From positions 1-59,471 of the forward strand of contig JAUSJX010000131.1 in assembly GCA_030647435.1 (NCBI GenBank): a stretch of 59,471 nt of DNA, in the 5' to 3' direction. The number at the start of each line of letters is the position of its first letter. Position 1 is the first letter of the stretch. The DNA comes from Candidatus Rokuibacteriota bacterium (GTDB lineage Bacteria; Methylomirabilota; Methylomirabilia; Rokubacteriales; CSP1-6). The position numbers were made by a program, and so were the translations under genes. The notes below the pieces were generated by a model. The model had not been told where the DNA came from and did not search any database. It was given only the letters and a program-made list of their open reading frames with translations. Of this stretch, positions 13,848-22,117 are shown piece by piece.

Positions 13848-15158
13848 TCACAGGGTAATCCCCTGGGTGAGCGCGTCGATGGTCTGTTTGAGCTTTGGGT
13901 CTTCCTGGATCAGGAGCTGAAGCTTGGAGACCGCGTGGATGACTGTCGTATGGTCTTTACCGCCGAAGGCGCGCCCGATATCGCTGAGCGACGAGTGAGT
14001 CAGCTGGCGCGAGAGGTACATGGCGATCTGGCGCGGGAAAGCAACCGACTTGGTGCGGTTCTTGGCGCGCATGTCCGAGAGCTTGATCCCGAAGAACTCG
14101 GCGACCTTCCGCTGGATGTGCTCCATGGTAATGACGCGCTCCTCCTCGCCCCAGAGATCGGCCAGGACCTCCTGGGCGAGCTCCACGCTCATGTCGCGGC
14201 CGGAGAGCGAGCAGAAGGCGATCATCCGGGTGAGCGAGCCTTCGATCTCTCGGATGTTGGCCTTGATGCGGCCGGCGATGAGGTAGGCGACGTCGTCCGG
14301 GAGGCGGACCCGCTCGATCTCCGCTTTCTTCTTGAGGATCGCGACCCGCGTCTCGAAGTCGGGCGGCTGGATGTCGGCGATCAGGCCCCACTCGAAGCGC
14401 GAGCGGAGGCGCTCTTCGAGGTCGGGGATCTCCTTGGGCGCCGAGTCGGAGGACACGACAATCTGTTTGCGGGCCTCGTAGAGGTCGTTGAACGTGTGGA
14501 AGAACTCTTCCTGGGTCCGCTCCTTGCCCGAGATGAACTGGATGTCGTCGATCAGGAGCAGGTCGATGGTGCGGTACTTGGCGCGGAACTCCGCCGTCCT
14601 GTCGTAGCGGATGGCGTTGATGAGATCGTTGGTGAAGCGTTCCGACGAGAGGTAGAGGAGGCGCAGATGCGGATAGAGCCGGGCGATCTGGTGACCGACC
14701 GCGTGGAGGAGGTGGGTCTTGCCCAAACCCACTCCGCCGTATATGAACAGCGGGTTGTAGGCGCGCGACGGCAGCTCGGCGACGGCCTGGCAAGCGGCCT
14801 GGGCGAACTGGTTCGAGTTGCCGACCACGAACGAGTCGAAGGTGTAGCGGACGGAGAGACCCGGTGCCGCGACGGGCGGCGCGCTTTCATTCGGCTCGGC
14901 GGCGGGAGAAGGAGCCTCGCGGTCGATGTCGAGCGAGACGCGCGGGTTGCCGCCGAGGACTTCGCGGGCCGCGGCTTGGAGCGATTCGGTGTGGTGCTGG
15001 TGGAGCCAGTCGCGCGTGTACGTGTTCGGCGCGGCTATCTTGATGTGGTCGCCCTCGACGGCCGTCAGCCGGCATGGGCGGAGCCATGAGTCGAGCGCCG
15101 CCGGGGGTACCTTGGTCGCCAAGGCGATGAGCATGCGGCTCCACAGGGATTCGAGCAT
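13848..15158 (-). CDS. dnaA: Chromosomal replication initiator DnaA
   Basis: DnaA binds DnaA boxes as an ATP complex and melts oriC. Domain I (LWSRMLIALATKV..., DnaB/HobA contact) is followed by a Pro/Ala-rich linker, the AAA+ domain with Walker A GGVGLGKTHLLHAVG and Walker B LLLIDDIQFISGKE, and domain IV with the DNA-binding signature FGGKDHTTVIHAVSK. I chose the ATG that gives MLESLWSRM, 436 aa. A longer reading would start 18 codons upstream, inside the DnaA boxes. It reads away from oriC on the left replichore. Confidence 0.97.
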   Translation of the reverse strand: MLESLWSRMLIALATKVPPAALDSWLRPCRLTAVEGDHIKIAAPNTYTRDWLHQHHTESLQAAAREVLGGNPRVSLDIDREAPSPAAEPNESAPPVAAPGLSVRYTFDSFVVGNSNQFAQAACQAVAELPSRAYNPLFIYGGVGLGKTHLLHAVGHQIARLYPHLRLLYLSSERFTNDLINAIRYDRTAEFRAKYRTIDLLLIDDIQFISGKERTQEEFFHTFNDLYEARKQIVVSSDSAPKEIPDLEERLRSRFEWGLIADIQPPDFETRVAILKKKAEIERVRLPDDVAYLIAGRIKANIREIEGSLTRMIAFCSLSGRDMSVELAQEVLADLWGEEERVITMEHIQRKVAEFFGIKLSDMRAKNRTKSVAFPRQIAMYLSRQLTHSSLSDIGRAFGGKDHTTVIHAVSKLQLLIQEDPKLKQTIDALTQGITL

Positions 15159-15204
15159 CGCTAAAGTCGCACGGGAACGGGGCTGAAATGAGTTACACAC
15201 AGAG

Positions 15205-15224
15205 TTATCCACAGGTGTGGATAA
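15205..15224. promoter_or_regulatory. Inverted pair of perfect DnaA boxes
   Basis: TTATCCACA and TGTGGATAA face each other across two bases, forming a 20-bp palindrome. Both match the E. coli/B. subtilis consensus exactly. They lie 47 bases upstream of the dnaA start and may also serve dnaA autoregulation. Confidence 0.92.
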
Positions 15225-15435
15225 CGGAGGGTGCTACCGTGACCGCGGTGTGTTGCGAGCGAAGCAAGCGAAGCCGACAGCCTACGTGTCATCTGGTTCG
15301 GATGAAAGCGCAGCAGCAACCTCACGTGATGCGAGCCGCTTCCCCGGCGTGTCTCCGGCCATTCCGAAAATCGCGGGAAGCGAGAGGACGGCACGTTACC
15401 ACATCGCGAAACACGCTCGCAAGAGGGTCCGTGCC

Positions 15436-15464
15436 TTGACTTGCCAGAGGGCCGTCAGTACACT
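15436..15464 (+). promoter_or_regulatory. Sigma-70-type promoter of rpmH operon
   Basis: TTGACT and TACACT are separated by 17 bases and end 35 bases before the rpmH start codon. This is one of the best promoter matches in the window. Confidence 0.75.
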
Positions 15465-15499
15465 ACGCGGGTTCAACGACCGACGGAAGGAGTTTCTCC

Positions 15500-15634
15500 A
15501 TGAAGCGGACGTACCAGCCGAACAAGCGCCGCCGGAAGAAGACGCACGGATTCCGGGAGAGGATGAAGACACCGGGCGGGCGGAAGGTCCTCAAGCGCCG
15601 CCGCGCGAAGGGACGCAAGCGTCTCACCGTCTAA
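15500..15634 (+). CDS. rpmH: 50S ribosomal protein L34
   Basis: This 44-aa, extremely basic protein ([18 protein letters not shown]... ending GRKRLTV) is the small large-subunit protein L34. The start is preceded by GGAAGGAG. It heads the conserved rpmH-rnpA-yidD-yidC series that borders oriC in many bacteria. Confidence 0.97.
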   Translation: MKRTYQPNKRRRKKTHGFRERMKTPGGRKVLKRRRAKGRKRLTV

Positions 15635-15644
15635 CGGTGCTGTT

Positions 15645-16010
15645 GTGAGCCGAGCCGTCGGGGCGCTCGGACTTTCCCGGGATGCCCGCCTCAGGCGCGC
15701 CAGTGAGATCCAGGCGGTCTTTCAGCAGGGCCGGCGAGAGGAGCGGCGCGCCTTTGTGCTTCTGTGGGTGCCGCGCGGCGGTCCTGCGCGCGCAGGCTTC
15801 GCGGTGAGCCGGCAGATCCGGGGCGCCGTCCGGCGCAACCGCGCGCGGCGGAGGCTCCGCGCGGCGTACCGCGGGCTCGGGCCGGCGAAGCTGCGTGGTG
15901 TGGACGCGGTTTTCGTGGCGCGCGCATGGGCACTCGAGGCGCCGATCGACGAGCTCCGGGCCGAGATGGCGCACGCGCACGCGGCCGCGAGCCGGAACGC
16001 TGGCGAATGA
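15645..16010 (+). CDS. rnpA: Ribonuclease P protein component
   Basis: RnpA is the protein cofactor of RNase P, which matures the 5' ends of tRNAs. The signature RNR box is present (AVRRNRARRRLRAAYR), preceded by RAGFAVSRQIRGAV where the family has GF-V-K--G-AV. The product is 121 aa from a GTG start ten bases after rpmH, and its stop overlaps the yidD start (ATGA). Confidence 0.93.
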   Translation: MSRAVGALGLSRDARLRRASEIQAVFQQGRREERRAFVLLWVPRGGPARAGFAVSRQIRGAVRRNRARRRLRAAYRGLGPAKLRGVDAVFVARAWALEAPIDELRAEMAHAHAAASRNAGE

Positions 16011-16261
16011 GCGTCGGCGCTCGCATCGCCTGCGGGGTCGTGCGGGGCTATCAGCTGCTGCTGCGGCCGCTCCTGCCAGCCGCCTGCCGTTTTCAGCCGA
16101 GCTGCTCGGAGTACGCGCGCGAGGTGCTGTCCAGCCACGGAGTCATCCGGGGAGGCTGGCTGGCGCTGCGGCGTCTCGCGCGATGCCATCCCTTCAATCC
16201 GGGCGGGTATGATCCGCCGCCCGATGCGCTGACACGCCCGAGTGAGGGGCGTCGATCTTGA
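16007..16261 (+). CDS. yidD: Membrane protein insertion efficiency factor YidD
   Basis: This 84-aa amphipathic membrane-associated protein belongs to the family that assists YidC/SecYEG insertion. The conserved core CRFQPSCSEYAREVLSSHG is complete, followed by RCHPFNPGGYDPPP. The start codon overlaps the rnpA stop. Confidence 0.95.
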   Translation: MSVGARIACGVVRGYQLLLRPLLPAACRFQPSCSEYAREVLSSHGVIRGGWLALRRLARCHPFNPGGYDPPPDALTRPSEGRRS

Positions 16262-16277
16262 AGAAGACGCGGGCCTG

Positions 16278-17942
16278 ATGGAGAAGCGAGCGATCATCGC
16301 AGCCCTGCTGATGGCGGGGCTCCTCATCGCGTACCAGACGTTCTTCATGCACTCGCCTGAGACTCCGCCGCCTCCCAAGGCGGAGGCGCCCGGACCGAAG
16401 CCTGTCGCCTCTCCTGCTCCAGTCCCGGCGTCGACCCCGGCAGCGGCCGCAGTGCCGTCGCCCGTGCCTGTGGCGGCAGTGCCGCTCCGGACGGCTCGGG
16501 TGGACGGGCCGCTGTACAAGGCCCAGGTCTCGAGCCGCGGCGGAGACCTGAGCGCCTGGGAGCTCGACTACCGGGGGCTCAAGCCGATGATCGTGCCGGG
16601 CCAGATGGGGCCGAGAGGGATCACCATCGAGCGCGCCGGCCAGCCGCCGCGCATCGTGGATTTCTCGCTGTCCCCCGAGGCCTTGGACCTGGGCCGGGCC
16701 GCGGCACGCGGCGAAATCACGCTCGTGGGAGACGACGGCTTCGGGCTCCGCATCACCGAGACGCTTCGCTTCCGCGCGGACGGCTACGACGTGGAGCGAG
16801 TGCTGCGCGTCGAGAACCGGGGCCGCGCCGCGCAGGCCGCGGAGATCGTCATCGGGTGGAGCGCGCCGCTCACGTGGCCGAAGGACGTCACGCAGAAATT
16901 CCAGGGGCAGCACCCGACGCGCGTCGTGCGGGCGGTCAATGGACATGCCGTGCACGAGGACATCGCGAAGATCGCGGACCTCATCGACGACGGCCAGTGG
17001 ATCGGCCTCGAGAGCGAATGGTACCTGGCCGCGCTCGTGCCCCAGACGCCGGGATTCAAGCTGGCCGAGGGCAAAACTGGTGACACCGCCCTGGTCGCCG
17101 TTCGGGCCGCGCTTCCCACTCTTGAGCCCGGCAAGAGCTGGGACGGGCGCGTGCTCGTCTATGTCGGCCCCAAGGAATATGACCGGCTGAAGGCCCTCGG
17201 CTTCGGGCTCGAGAAGGCGGTCCATTTCGGCGGTTTCCCCCTGCCCCAGAGCTATGGCGGCCTGCCGATGGAGTGGATCGCCGTCCCCATCCTATGGCTC
17301 TTGCGCTGGTTCAATGGCTATACGCACAACTACGGCGTCGCCATCGTCCTGCTCACCGTGCTCACCAAGGTGATCTTCTTCCCGCTGACCATCAAGAGCC
17401 TGCGCTCGATGAAAGCGATGCAGGCGCTGCAGCCGCAGATCAACGCGCTGCGCTCCAAGTACAAGAGCGACCCGCAGCGGATCCAGCGCGAAACCATGGA
17501 GCTCTACCGGGAGCATAGGGTCAATCCGCTCGGCGGATGCCTGCCGATGGTCGTGCAGATCCCCGTCTTCTACGCCCTCTACGTCGCGCTCTCCGTGGCT
17601 GTCGAGATGCAGAACGCCCCGTTCATCTGCTTCGGCCGGCTCTTCGGTATGGATCTCTGGATCTGCGACCTGGCGGCTCAGGACCCGACGTACGTGCTGC
17701 CGATCCTCATGGGCGTGTCCATGTTCGTCCAGCAGAAGATGACGCCCACGATGGGTGATCCACGCCAGGCGAAGATGATGCTGCTCATGCCGGTCGTTTT
17801 CACCTTCATGTTCCTCAATCTGCCGTCGGGGCTGGTCCTCTACTGGACGCTTTCCAACGTGTTCCAGATCGCCCAGCAGCGCTACATGGAGCGCGGCGGA
17901 GCGCCCGCCAAGCCCGGCGCGCGCGCGCAGAAGAAGGCGTGA
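16278..17942 (+). CDS. yidC: Membrane protein insertase YidC (Oxa1 family)
   Basis: YidC inserts and folds inner-membrane proteins alone or with SecYEG. The 554-aa product has an N-terminal membrane helix (residues 5-22), a Pro/Ala linker, a large periplasmic beta domain (about 60-330) and the conserved Oxa1 core with KSLRSMKAMQALQPQINALR and NPLGGCLPMVVQIPVFYALY. A basic tail follows. The large periplasmic domain is typical of Gram-negative-type YidC. I chose the ATG giving MEKRAIIAALLMAGLL; an upstream GTG would add 12 residues inside yidD. Confidence 0.96.
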   Translation: MEKRAIIAALLMAGLLIAYQTFFMHSPETPPPPKAEAPGPKPVASPAPVPASTPAAAAVPSPVPVAAVPLRTARVDGPLYKAQVSSRGGDLSAWELDYRGLKPMIVPGQMGPRGITIERAGQPPRIVDFSLSPEALDLGRAAARGEITLVGDDGFGLRITETLRFRADGYDVERVLRVENRGRAAQAAEIVIGWSAPLTWPKDVTQKFQGQHPTRVVRAVNGHAVHEDIAKIADLIDDGQWIGLESEWYLAALVPQTPGFKLAEGKTGDTALVAVRAALPTLEPGKSWDGRVLVYVGPKEYDRLKALGFGLEKAVHFGGFPLPQSYGGLPMEWIAVPILWLLRWFNGYTHNYGVAIVLLTVLTKVIFFPLTIKSLRSMKAMQALQPQINALRSKYKSDPQRIQRETMELYREHRVNPLGGCLPMVVQIPVFYALYVALSVAVEMQNAPFICFGRLFGMDLWICDLAAQDPTYVLPILMGVSMFVQQKMTPTMGDPRQAKMMLLMPVVFTFMFLNLPSGLVLYWTLSNVFQIAQQRYMERGGAPAKPGARAQKKA

Positions 17943-17978
17943 GCCTGGCGCTGGCCGCGGGGCCGCTCCAGTAACCGC

Positions 17979-18641
17979 GTGGCCCGCCCGGCGACCGACT
18001 CCCTCGAGCAACTCTTCAAGGCCTTCCCTGTTCTCCTGGGCAGAGCCGCGACGCTGGTGGAGCGCAACGCCTTCGGGCGCTACGCCGATCTGCTGATCCT
18101 CTGGAACCGGACGCATCACCTCACGGCGCTCAAGACGCGGGCGGAGATCGGGCGAGGGCTCTTTCTCGATTCGCTGCTCTTCAGGGCGTTCCTGCCTAAG
18201 GGGCCGCTTCGAGTCCTGGACATCGGAGCGGGAGCGGGGATTCCGGGCGTCCCCCTTCGCATGGTGGAGCCGGGCTTGTCGCTCACTCTTATCGAATCGA
18301 AGCGCAAACCGGTGTCCTTCCTCCATGCTCTTACCCGTGAGCTCGGCATGTCGGACATCGTGGTGTGCCATGGAAGAGCCGAGGATATAGTGATAGAAGT
18401 ACCTGAATTAGAAGGAAAATTTGACTTTGTACTGACCAGAGCGGTAGGTCTTGGGGTGGAGCTGATCGAGACAGCGATGACCTACTTGAGGCCCGGGGGC
18501 AGCCTCCTTGCCTCGGGTCCTCCAGTTGTTGGAGCTGCCCTGTCGAAGGTCATGTGGAAGGGCCAGTCGGAGTGGAAGAGGGCCGAGTTTCCCAAGATAG
18601 GCATGTCTAGGACGTTCTTCATGGGGACAAAGGGCGATTGA
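17979..18641 (+). CDS. rsmG: 16S rRNA (guanine-527-N7)-methyltransferase
   Basis: RsmG (GidB) methylates G527 of 16S rRNA using SAM. The SAM-binding motif is VLDIGAGAGIPGVPL near residue 78, followed by LIESKRKPVSFL. The 220-aa length is normal and the start is GTG. Codon use changes within the gene: the first part is strongly GC-biased, while 18380-18440 uses AT-ending codons (GAT ATA GTG ATA GAA GTA). mnmE and mnmG, which often precede rsmG-parAB, are absent here. Confidence 0.93.
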   Translation: MARPATDSLEQLFKAFPVLLGRAATLVERNAFGRYADLLILWNRTHHLTALKTRAEIGRGLFLDSLLFRAFLPKGPLRVLDIGAGAGIPGVPLRMVEPGLSLTLIESKRKPVSFLHALTRELGMSDIVVCHGRAEDIVIEVPELEGKFDFVLTRAVGLGVELIETAMTYLRPGGSLLASGPPVVGAALSKVMWKGQSEWKRAEFPKIGMSRTFFMGTKGD

Positions 18642-18663
18642 TTCTCGTTGATGGCTTCGTTAT

Positions 18664-18679
18664 TGTTCCACGTGGAACG
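18664..18679. promoter_or_regulatory. parS site 1
   Basis: TGTTCCACGTGGAACG matches the parS palindrome TGTTNCACGTGNAACA except for its final base. It lies between rsmG and parA and would load ParB for origin segregation. Confidence 0.9.
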
Positions 18680-18689
18680 AGGGTTGGGC

Positions 18690-18705
18690 TGTTTCACGTG
18701 GAACA
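18690..18705. promoter_or_regulatory. parS site 2
   Basis: TGTTTCACGTGGAACA is a full parS match, centred 26 bases from the first copy and 16 bases before the parA start. Confidence 0.92.
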
Positions 18706-18720
18706 CCGTGGGGAGGCCTT

Positions 18721-19485
18721 TTGGGCAGGATTATCGCGGTAGCGAACCAAAAAGGCGGAGTGGGAAAGACGACTACCGCTGTGAACCTCGCCGCTGGGCT
18801 CGGTCTGGCAGAGCGGCGGACACTTCTCATTGACCTTGATCCCCAGGGCAACGCGACGACGGGGCTGGGCGTAGACAAGGCCGGGCTCCAGCGGACCATC
18901 TACCACGTCCTCCTTGAAGGGGTGCGGATCGAGGATGCCAGAATCGGGACTGATTTAGAGTTTCTCGGGCTGGTACCTTCCGACATTGACCTCGTGGGGG
19001 CCGAGATCGAGCTGGTAGCGGCGGATGACCGCGAGAAGCGGCTGAAGCAGGCGCTGGCGCCCGTCAAGGGAAGCTATGATTTCATCATCATCGACTGCCC
19101 CCCTTCCCTGGGCCTGCTCACCCTCAATGCCCTGACCGCAGCTGACCGGGCCTTAGTGCCACTCCAGTGCGAGTACTATTCGATGGAAGGCTTGGCCCAT
19201 ATCCTTCGCACTATCGGCCTAGTCAAGGAGAAGCTCAATCCGAACCTTGAGATTGAAGGGGTCGTTCTCACCATGTTCGACAGCCGAACAAGTCTGGCAT
19301 CCCAGGTGAAGAGCGAGGTCCAGGGGCATCTGCGAAGCCAGGTCATGCAGACGATAATCCCGAGGAACATACGGATCACCGAGGCGCCAAGCCACGGCAA
19401 GCCCATCATGCTTTACGATCTCCGCTCCCCGGGCTCAACAGCCTATCTCGAGTTGACCAAGGAGGTTCTTGCCCATGAACGCTAA
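18721..19485 (+). CDS. parA: Chromosome partitioning ATPase ParA (Soj)
   Basis: ParA is a deviant Walker ATPase that drives ParB-parS complexes apart over the nucleoid. It has KGGVGKTTTAVNLAAGL near the N-terminus, DLDPQGNATTGLG and IIDCPPSLGLLTLNAL. The product is 254 aa. It begins with TTG, preceded by GGGAGG five bases upstream. It overlaps parB, and its codon use is less GC-biased than that of the flanking atp and dna genes. Confidence 0.95.
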   Translation: MGRIIAVANQKGGVGKTTTAVNLAAGLGLAERRTLLIDLDPQGNATTGLGVDKAGLQRTIYHVLLEGVRIEDARIGTDLEFLGLVPSDIDLVGAEIELVAADDREKRLKQALAPVKGSYDFIIIDCPPSLGLLTLNALTAADRALVPLQCEYYSMEGLAHILRTIGLVKEKLNPNLEIEGVVLTMFDSRTSLASQVKSEVQGHLRSQVMQTIIPRNIRITEAPSHGKPIMLYDLRSPGSTAYLELTKEVLAHER

Positions 19486-20332
19486 GCATGGCTTGGGACG
19501 AGGCCTCGGAGCTCTCTTGTCCTCCTCCCCTGGCCCAGCCGCTGAGACAGGGGCATCCATGGTCCAGGAACTACCAATCGACAGCATAGTCGCCAATCCA
19601 AGACAGCCAAGAAAAGCCTTTGATGATAAGGGTTTACGTGACCTTTCGCAGTCAGTGAAGCGCTCCGGTGTTCTCCAGCCTGTGGTTGTAAGGCGGCATG
19701 GTCAGCAATTCGAGATCGTCATCGGCGAACGGAGATGGAGAGCTGCAAAGATGGCCGGGTTGAGTCACATCCCGGCCGTGGTCCGTGAAGCCACCGATGC
19801 TGAAACGCTTGAGCTGGCGCTCGTCGAGAACCTGCTTCGCGAGGACCTCAACCCGATGGAAGAGGCGGAAGCCTATCAGCGTCTTCTCACCGAGTTCGCG
19901 TGGACGCAGGACGAGCTCGGCCAGCGCGTCGGCAAGGACCGCAGCACCGTCGCCAATTGCCTGCGCCTGCTCAAGCTCCCCGAGCTGATTCAGGCCGATC
20001 TTCGCGCGGGGCGGCTGACCATGGGCCACGCGCGCGCCCTCCTCTCGCTCGCCTCCCCTGCCGAGCAGCTCAAGCTCCGCGAGGAGATCCTCGCCCACTC
20101 CTGGTCGGTCCGCGCGACCGAGGAGGGCGTCCAGCGCAAGCAGCGTCAGGCGCCGCGCCGCGCCGGGCGCCGCTCGGCGGAGATCGCCGCCCTCGAGGAT
20201 TCGCTGCGGGAGACCCTCGCCACGCGCGTGCGGCTGGTCGGAAGCGAACGCGCCGGGCGCATCGAGATCACGTACACCTCGGCCGAGGACCTCGAGCGCC
20301 TGACCGAGCTGATCACCGGCCGCCGCGGCTAG
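19475..20332 (+). CDS. parB: Chromosome partitioning protein ParB
   Basis: ParB is the CTP-dependent clamp that loads at parS. It begins MNAKHGLGRGLGALLSS, which carries the short ParA-stimulating peptide. The N-domain has IVIGERRWRAAKMAG (CTP-binding GERRWRA box) and LVENLLREDLNPMEEAEAY; the helix-turn-helix QDELGQRVGKDRSTVANCLRLL follows. The start ATG has GGAGG nine bases upstream and lies within the parA end. Codon bias shifts to high GC at about 19880, halfway through the gene. Confidence 0.95.
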   Translation: MNAKHGLGRGLGALLSSSPGPAAETGASMVQELPIDSIVANPRQPRKAFDDKGLRDLSQSVKRSGVLQPVVVRRHGQQFEIVIGERRWRAAKMAGLSHIPAVVREATDAETLELALVENLLREDLNPMEEAEAYQRLLTEFAWTQDELGQRVGKDRSTVANCLRLLKLPELIQADLRAGRLTMGHARALLSLASPAEQLKLREEILAHSWSVRATEEGVQRKQRQAPRRAGRRSAEIAALEDSLRETLATRVRLVGSERAGRIEITYTSAEDLERLTELITGRRG

Positions 20333-20350
20333 ATCGCGTAGACTGAATTT

Positions 20351-21448
20351 ATGGCCGAGCGCATCGTCGTCGGACTCTCGGGAGGCGTCGACTCCTCGGT
20401 CGCAGCCGCGGTCCTCGTCGAGCAGGGCGTCGACGTGGTGGGCGTCACGCTGCGCGTGTGGCCGTGGCAGCCGGCCACGGAGGCGTCCCAGCGCTTCGGC
20501 AGCTGTTGCTCGCCCGCGACGGTGGACGACGCGCGCCAGGTCGCGCGCCGGCTCGGCATCCCCTACTACCTCCTGAACAGTGAGGCGGAGTTCGACCGCA
20601 CCGTGATCGACGACTTCGCGCGCGAGTACGAGGCGGGCCGGACGCCCGTGCCGTGCACCGTCTGCAACCGGGAGGTCAAGTTCGGCTCGCTGCTCGCGCG
20701 CGCCCGCGCCTGGGACGCGGTGGCGGTCGCAACGGGGCACTACGCGCGGATCACGCATGATCCGGCGACGGGCCGCCATCTTCTCTGGCGCGGTGTCGAC
20801 ACCCAGAAGGACCAATCGGATTTTCTCTGGCCGCTCTCGCAATCCCAGCTCGGCGCCGCGCGCTTTCCCGTCGGCGACCTCACCAAGGCGGAGGTACGCG
20901 ACCGCGCGCGAGCGCTGGGACTCGTCACCGCCGACAAGGCTGAGAGTCAGGAGATCTGTTTCATCCCGGACGACGACTATCGGGGCTTTCTCCGTCGCCG
21001 AATCCCGCAGGCCTTCAGACCAGGCCCGATCGTGGATGGAGGTGGCCGCGTGCTCGGCCAGCACGAGGGGCTGGCGGCGTTTACGGTTGGCCAGCGCCGC
21101 GGCCTGGGGCTCGCGACTGGGCGCACGCTCTACGTCACCGCGCTCGATCCGGCGCGCAACGCGGTGGTGGTGGGCGAGGCGCGGGAGGTCGAGGTGGACA
21201 CGCTCGTGGCCGAGCAGGTCAATTGGATCGCCATCGACGGGCTCGAGGGCCCGCTCGAGGTAACGGCCCAGATTCGCCACCGCCACAAGCCCGCTCCCGC
21301 GACCATCAGGCCTTGCGGGCAGGGGGTCCTAGTGCGATTCGAGGCGCCCCAGTGGGCGCCGGCGCCGGGTCAATCGGTCGTCTTTTACCAGGGCGACCTC
21401 GTCGTGGGCGGCGGCGTTATCGCGGCCCGAAGCCACGAAGCCGCTTGA
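20351..21448 (+). CDS. mnmA: tRNA-specific 2-thiouridylase MnmA
   Basis: MnmA thiolates U34 of tRNA-Lys, Glu and Gln using ATP and a relayed persulfide. The PP-loop SGGVDSSVAAAVL is at the N-terminus. The two catalytic cysteines are seen in PCTVCNREVKFG and AESQEICFIPDDDY. The 365-aa length is normal. It follows parB by 18 bases and is probably cotranscribed with it. Confidence 0.96.
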   Translation: MAERIVVGLSGGVDSSVAAAVLVEQGVDVVGVTLRVWPWQPATEASQRFGSCCSPATVDDARQVARRLGIPYYLLNSEAEFDRTVIDDFAREYEAGRTPVPCTVCNREVKFGSLLARARAWDAVAVATGHYARITHDPATGRHLLWRGVDTQKDQSDFLWPLSQSQLGAARFPVGDLTKAEVRDRARALGLVTADKAESQEICFIPDDDYRGFLRRRIPQAFRPGPIVDGGGRVLGQHEGLAAFTVGQRRGLGLATGRTLYVTALDPARNAVVVGEAREVEVDTLVAEQVNWIAIDGLEGPLEVTAQIRHRHKPAPATIRPCGQGVLVRFEAPQWAPAPGQSVVFYQGDLVVGGGVIAARSHEAA

Positions 21449-21472
21449 CAGTTTTCCTCTCGGCGTGATACA
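21445..21472 (+). promoter_or_regulatory. Likely promoter of the ATP synthase operon
   Basis: TTGACA is followed 16 bases later by GATACA. The element overlaps the last codons of mnmA and lies about 50 bases before atpF. The -10 match is weak. Confidence 0.45.
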
Positions 21473-21524
21473 CGTCTAACGTTTGTCCCTTATTTCACAA
21501 TATCTCGCAGCCGGAGAATTCACG

Positions 21525-22112
21525 ATGCGTCGTAGCATAGCCTTCGCACGCTCTTGGGCCATCGCATGCGTCCTCGCGGGTCTCGTGCCTGCAGTAGCCT
21601 TCGCCTCAGGCGGGGGAGAGGGCGGGCTCATCAGCCTGGACAAATCCCTCATCATCCAGGCCGTCAACTTCCTCATCCTGCTAATCCTATTGACCAAGTT
21701 GCTCTACAAGCCGCTCCTGGCGAAGATGGACGAGCGCACCCAGGCCATCCAGAAATCGCTCGACGAAGCCCAGGCGGCGCGGGCCGAGGCCCGGAAGGAG
21801 CGGGACGAATTCGCCGCGAAGATCCAGGCCGCGCACGCCGAGGCGCAGGGCATCCGCGCCACGGCCCTCAAGGACGCGGCCGACGAGCAGCGGCGCCTGG
21901 TCGACGCGGCGCGCGCCGAGGCGGCACGCCTCGTCGCCAGCGCGCGGCAGGAAATGGACCAGGACGTCCGCCGCGCGCGCCAGGAGCTTCGCCAGGAGGT
22001 TGCCGACCTCGCCATCGCGGTCTCCGAGCGGCTCATCAAGAAGAGCCTCAACGACGCCGATCACCGCCGCGTCGTCGACGACGCCCTCGCTCGCATGGGC
22101 CAGAAGAACTAG
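21525..22112 (+). CDS. atpF: ATP synthase subunit b (Fo)
   Basis: Subunit b is the peripheral stalk linking Fo to F1. The sequence has a cleavable-looking N-terminal hydrophobic stretch (residues 5-25), then a second membrane helix (IIQAVNFLILLILLTKLLY) and a long charged Ala/Arg/Glu coiled coil. I used the ATG after CCGGAGAATTCACG, giving 195 aa. The apparent signal peptide in addition to the usual single anchor occurs in several deep-branching lineages. Confidence 0.9.
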   Translation: MRRSIAFARSWAIACVLAGLVPAVAFASGGGEGGLISLDKSLIIQAVNFLILLILLTKLLYKPLLAKMDERTQAIQKSLDEAQAARAEARKERDEFAAKIQAAHAEAQGIRATALKDAADEQRRLVDAARAEAARLVASARQEMDQDVRRARQELRQEVADLAIAVSERLIKKSLNDADHRRVVDDALARMGQKN

Positions 22113-22117
22113 CTCCG

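Larger units (their letters stand above)
15159..15499. other. Replication origin region (oriC), dnaA-rpmH intergenic
   Basis: This 340-base non-coding stretch separates divergent dnaA and rpmH, and gene polarity switches here for about 15 kb to the left and 23 kb to the right. It holds one inverted pair of perfect DnaA boxes, a weaker TTACACACA just left of them, and the rpmH promoter. No obvious AT-rich unwinding tract is present; the remainder is of ordinary GC content. Confidence 0.8.

Noticed and set aside
15159-15212. An 18-codon N-terminal extension of DnaA
   Set aside because: It would place the start codon inside the DnaA boxes, and DnaA normally begins near LWSR.
16242-16277. A GTG start extending YidC by 12 residues
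   Set aside because: It lies within yidD and precedes the normal hydrophobic N-terminus that begins MEKRAII.
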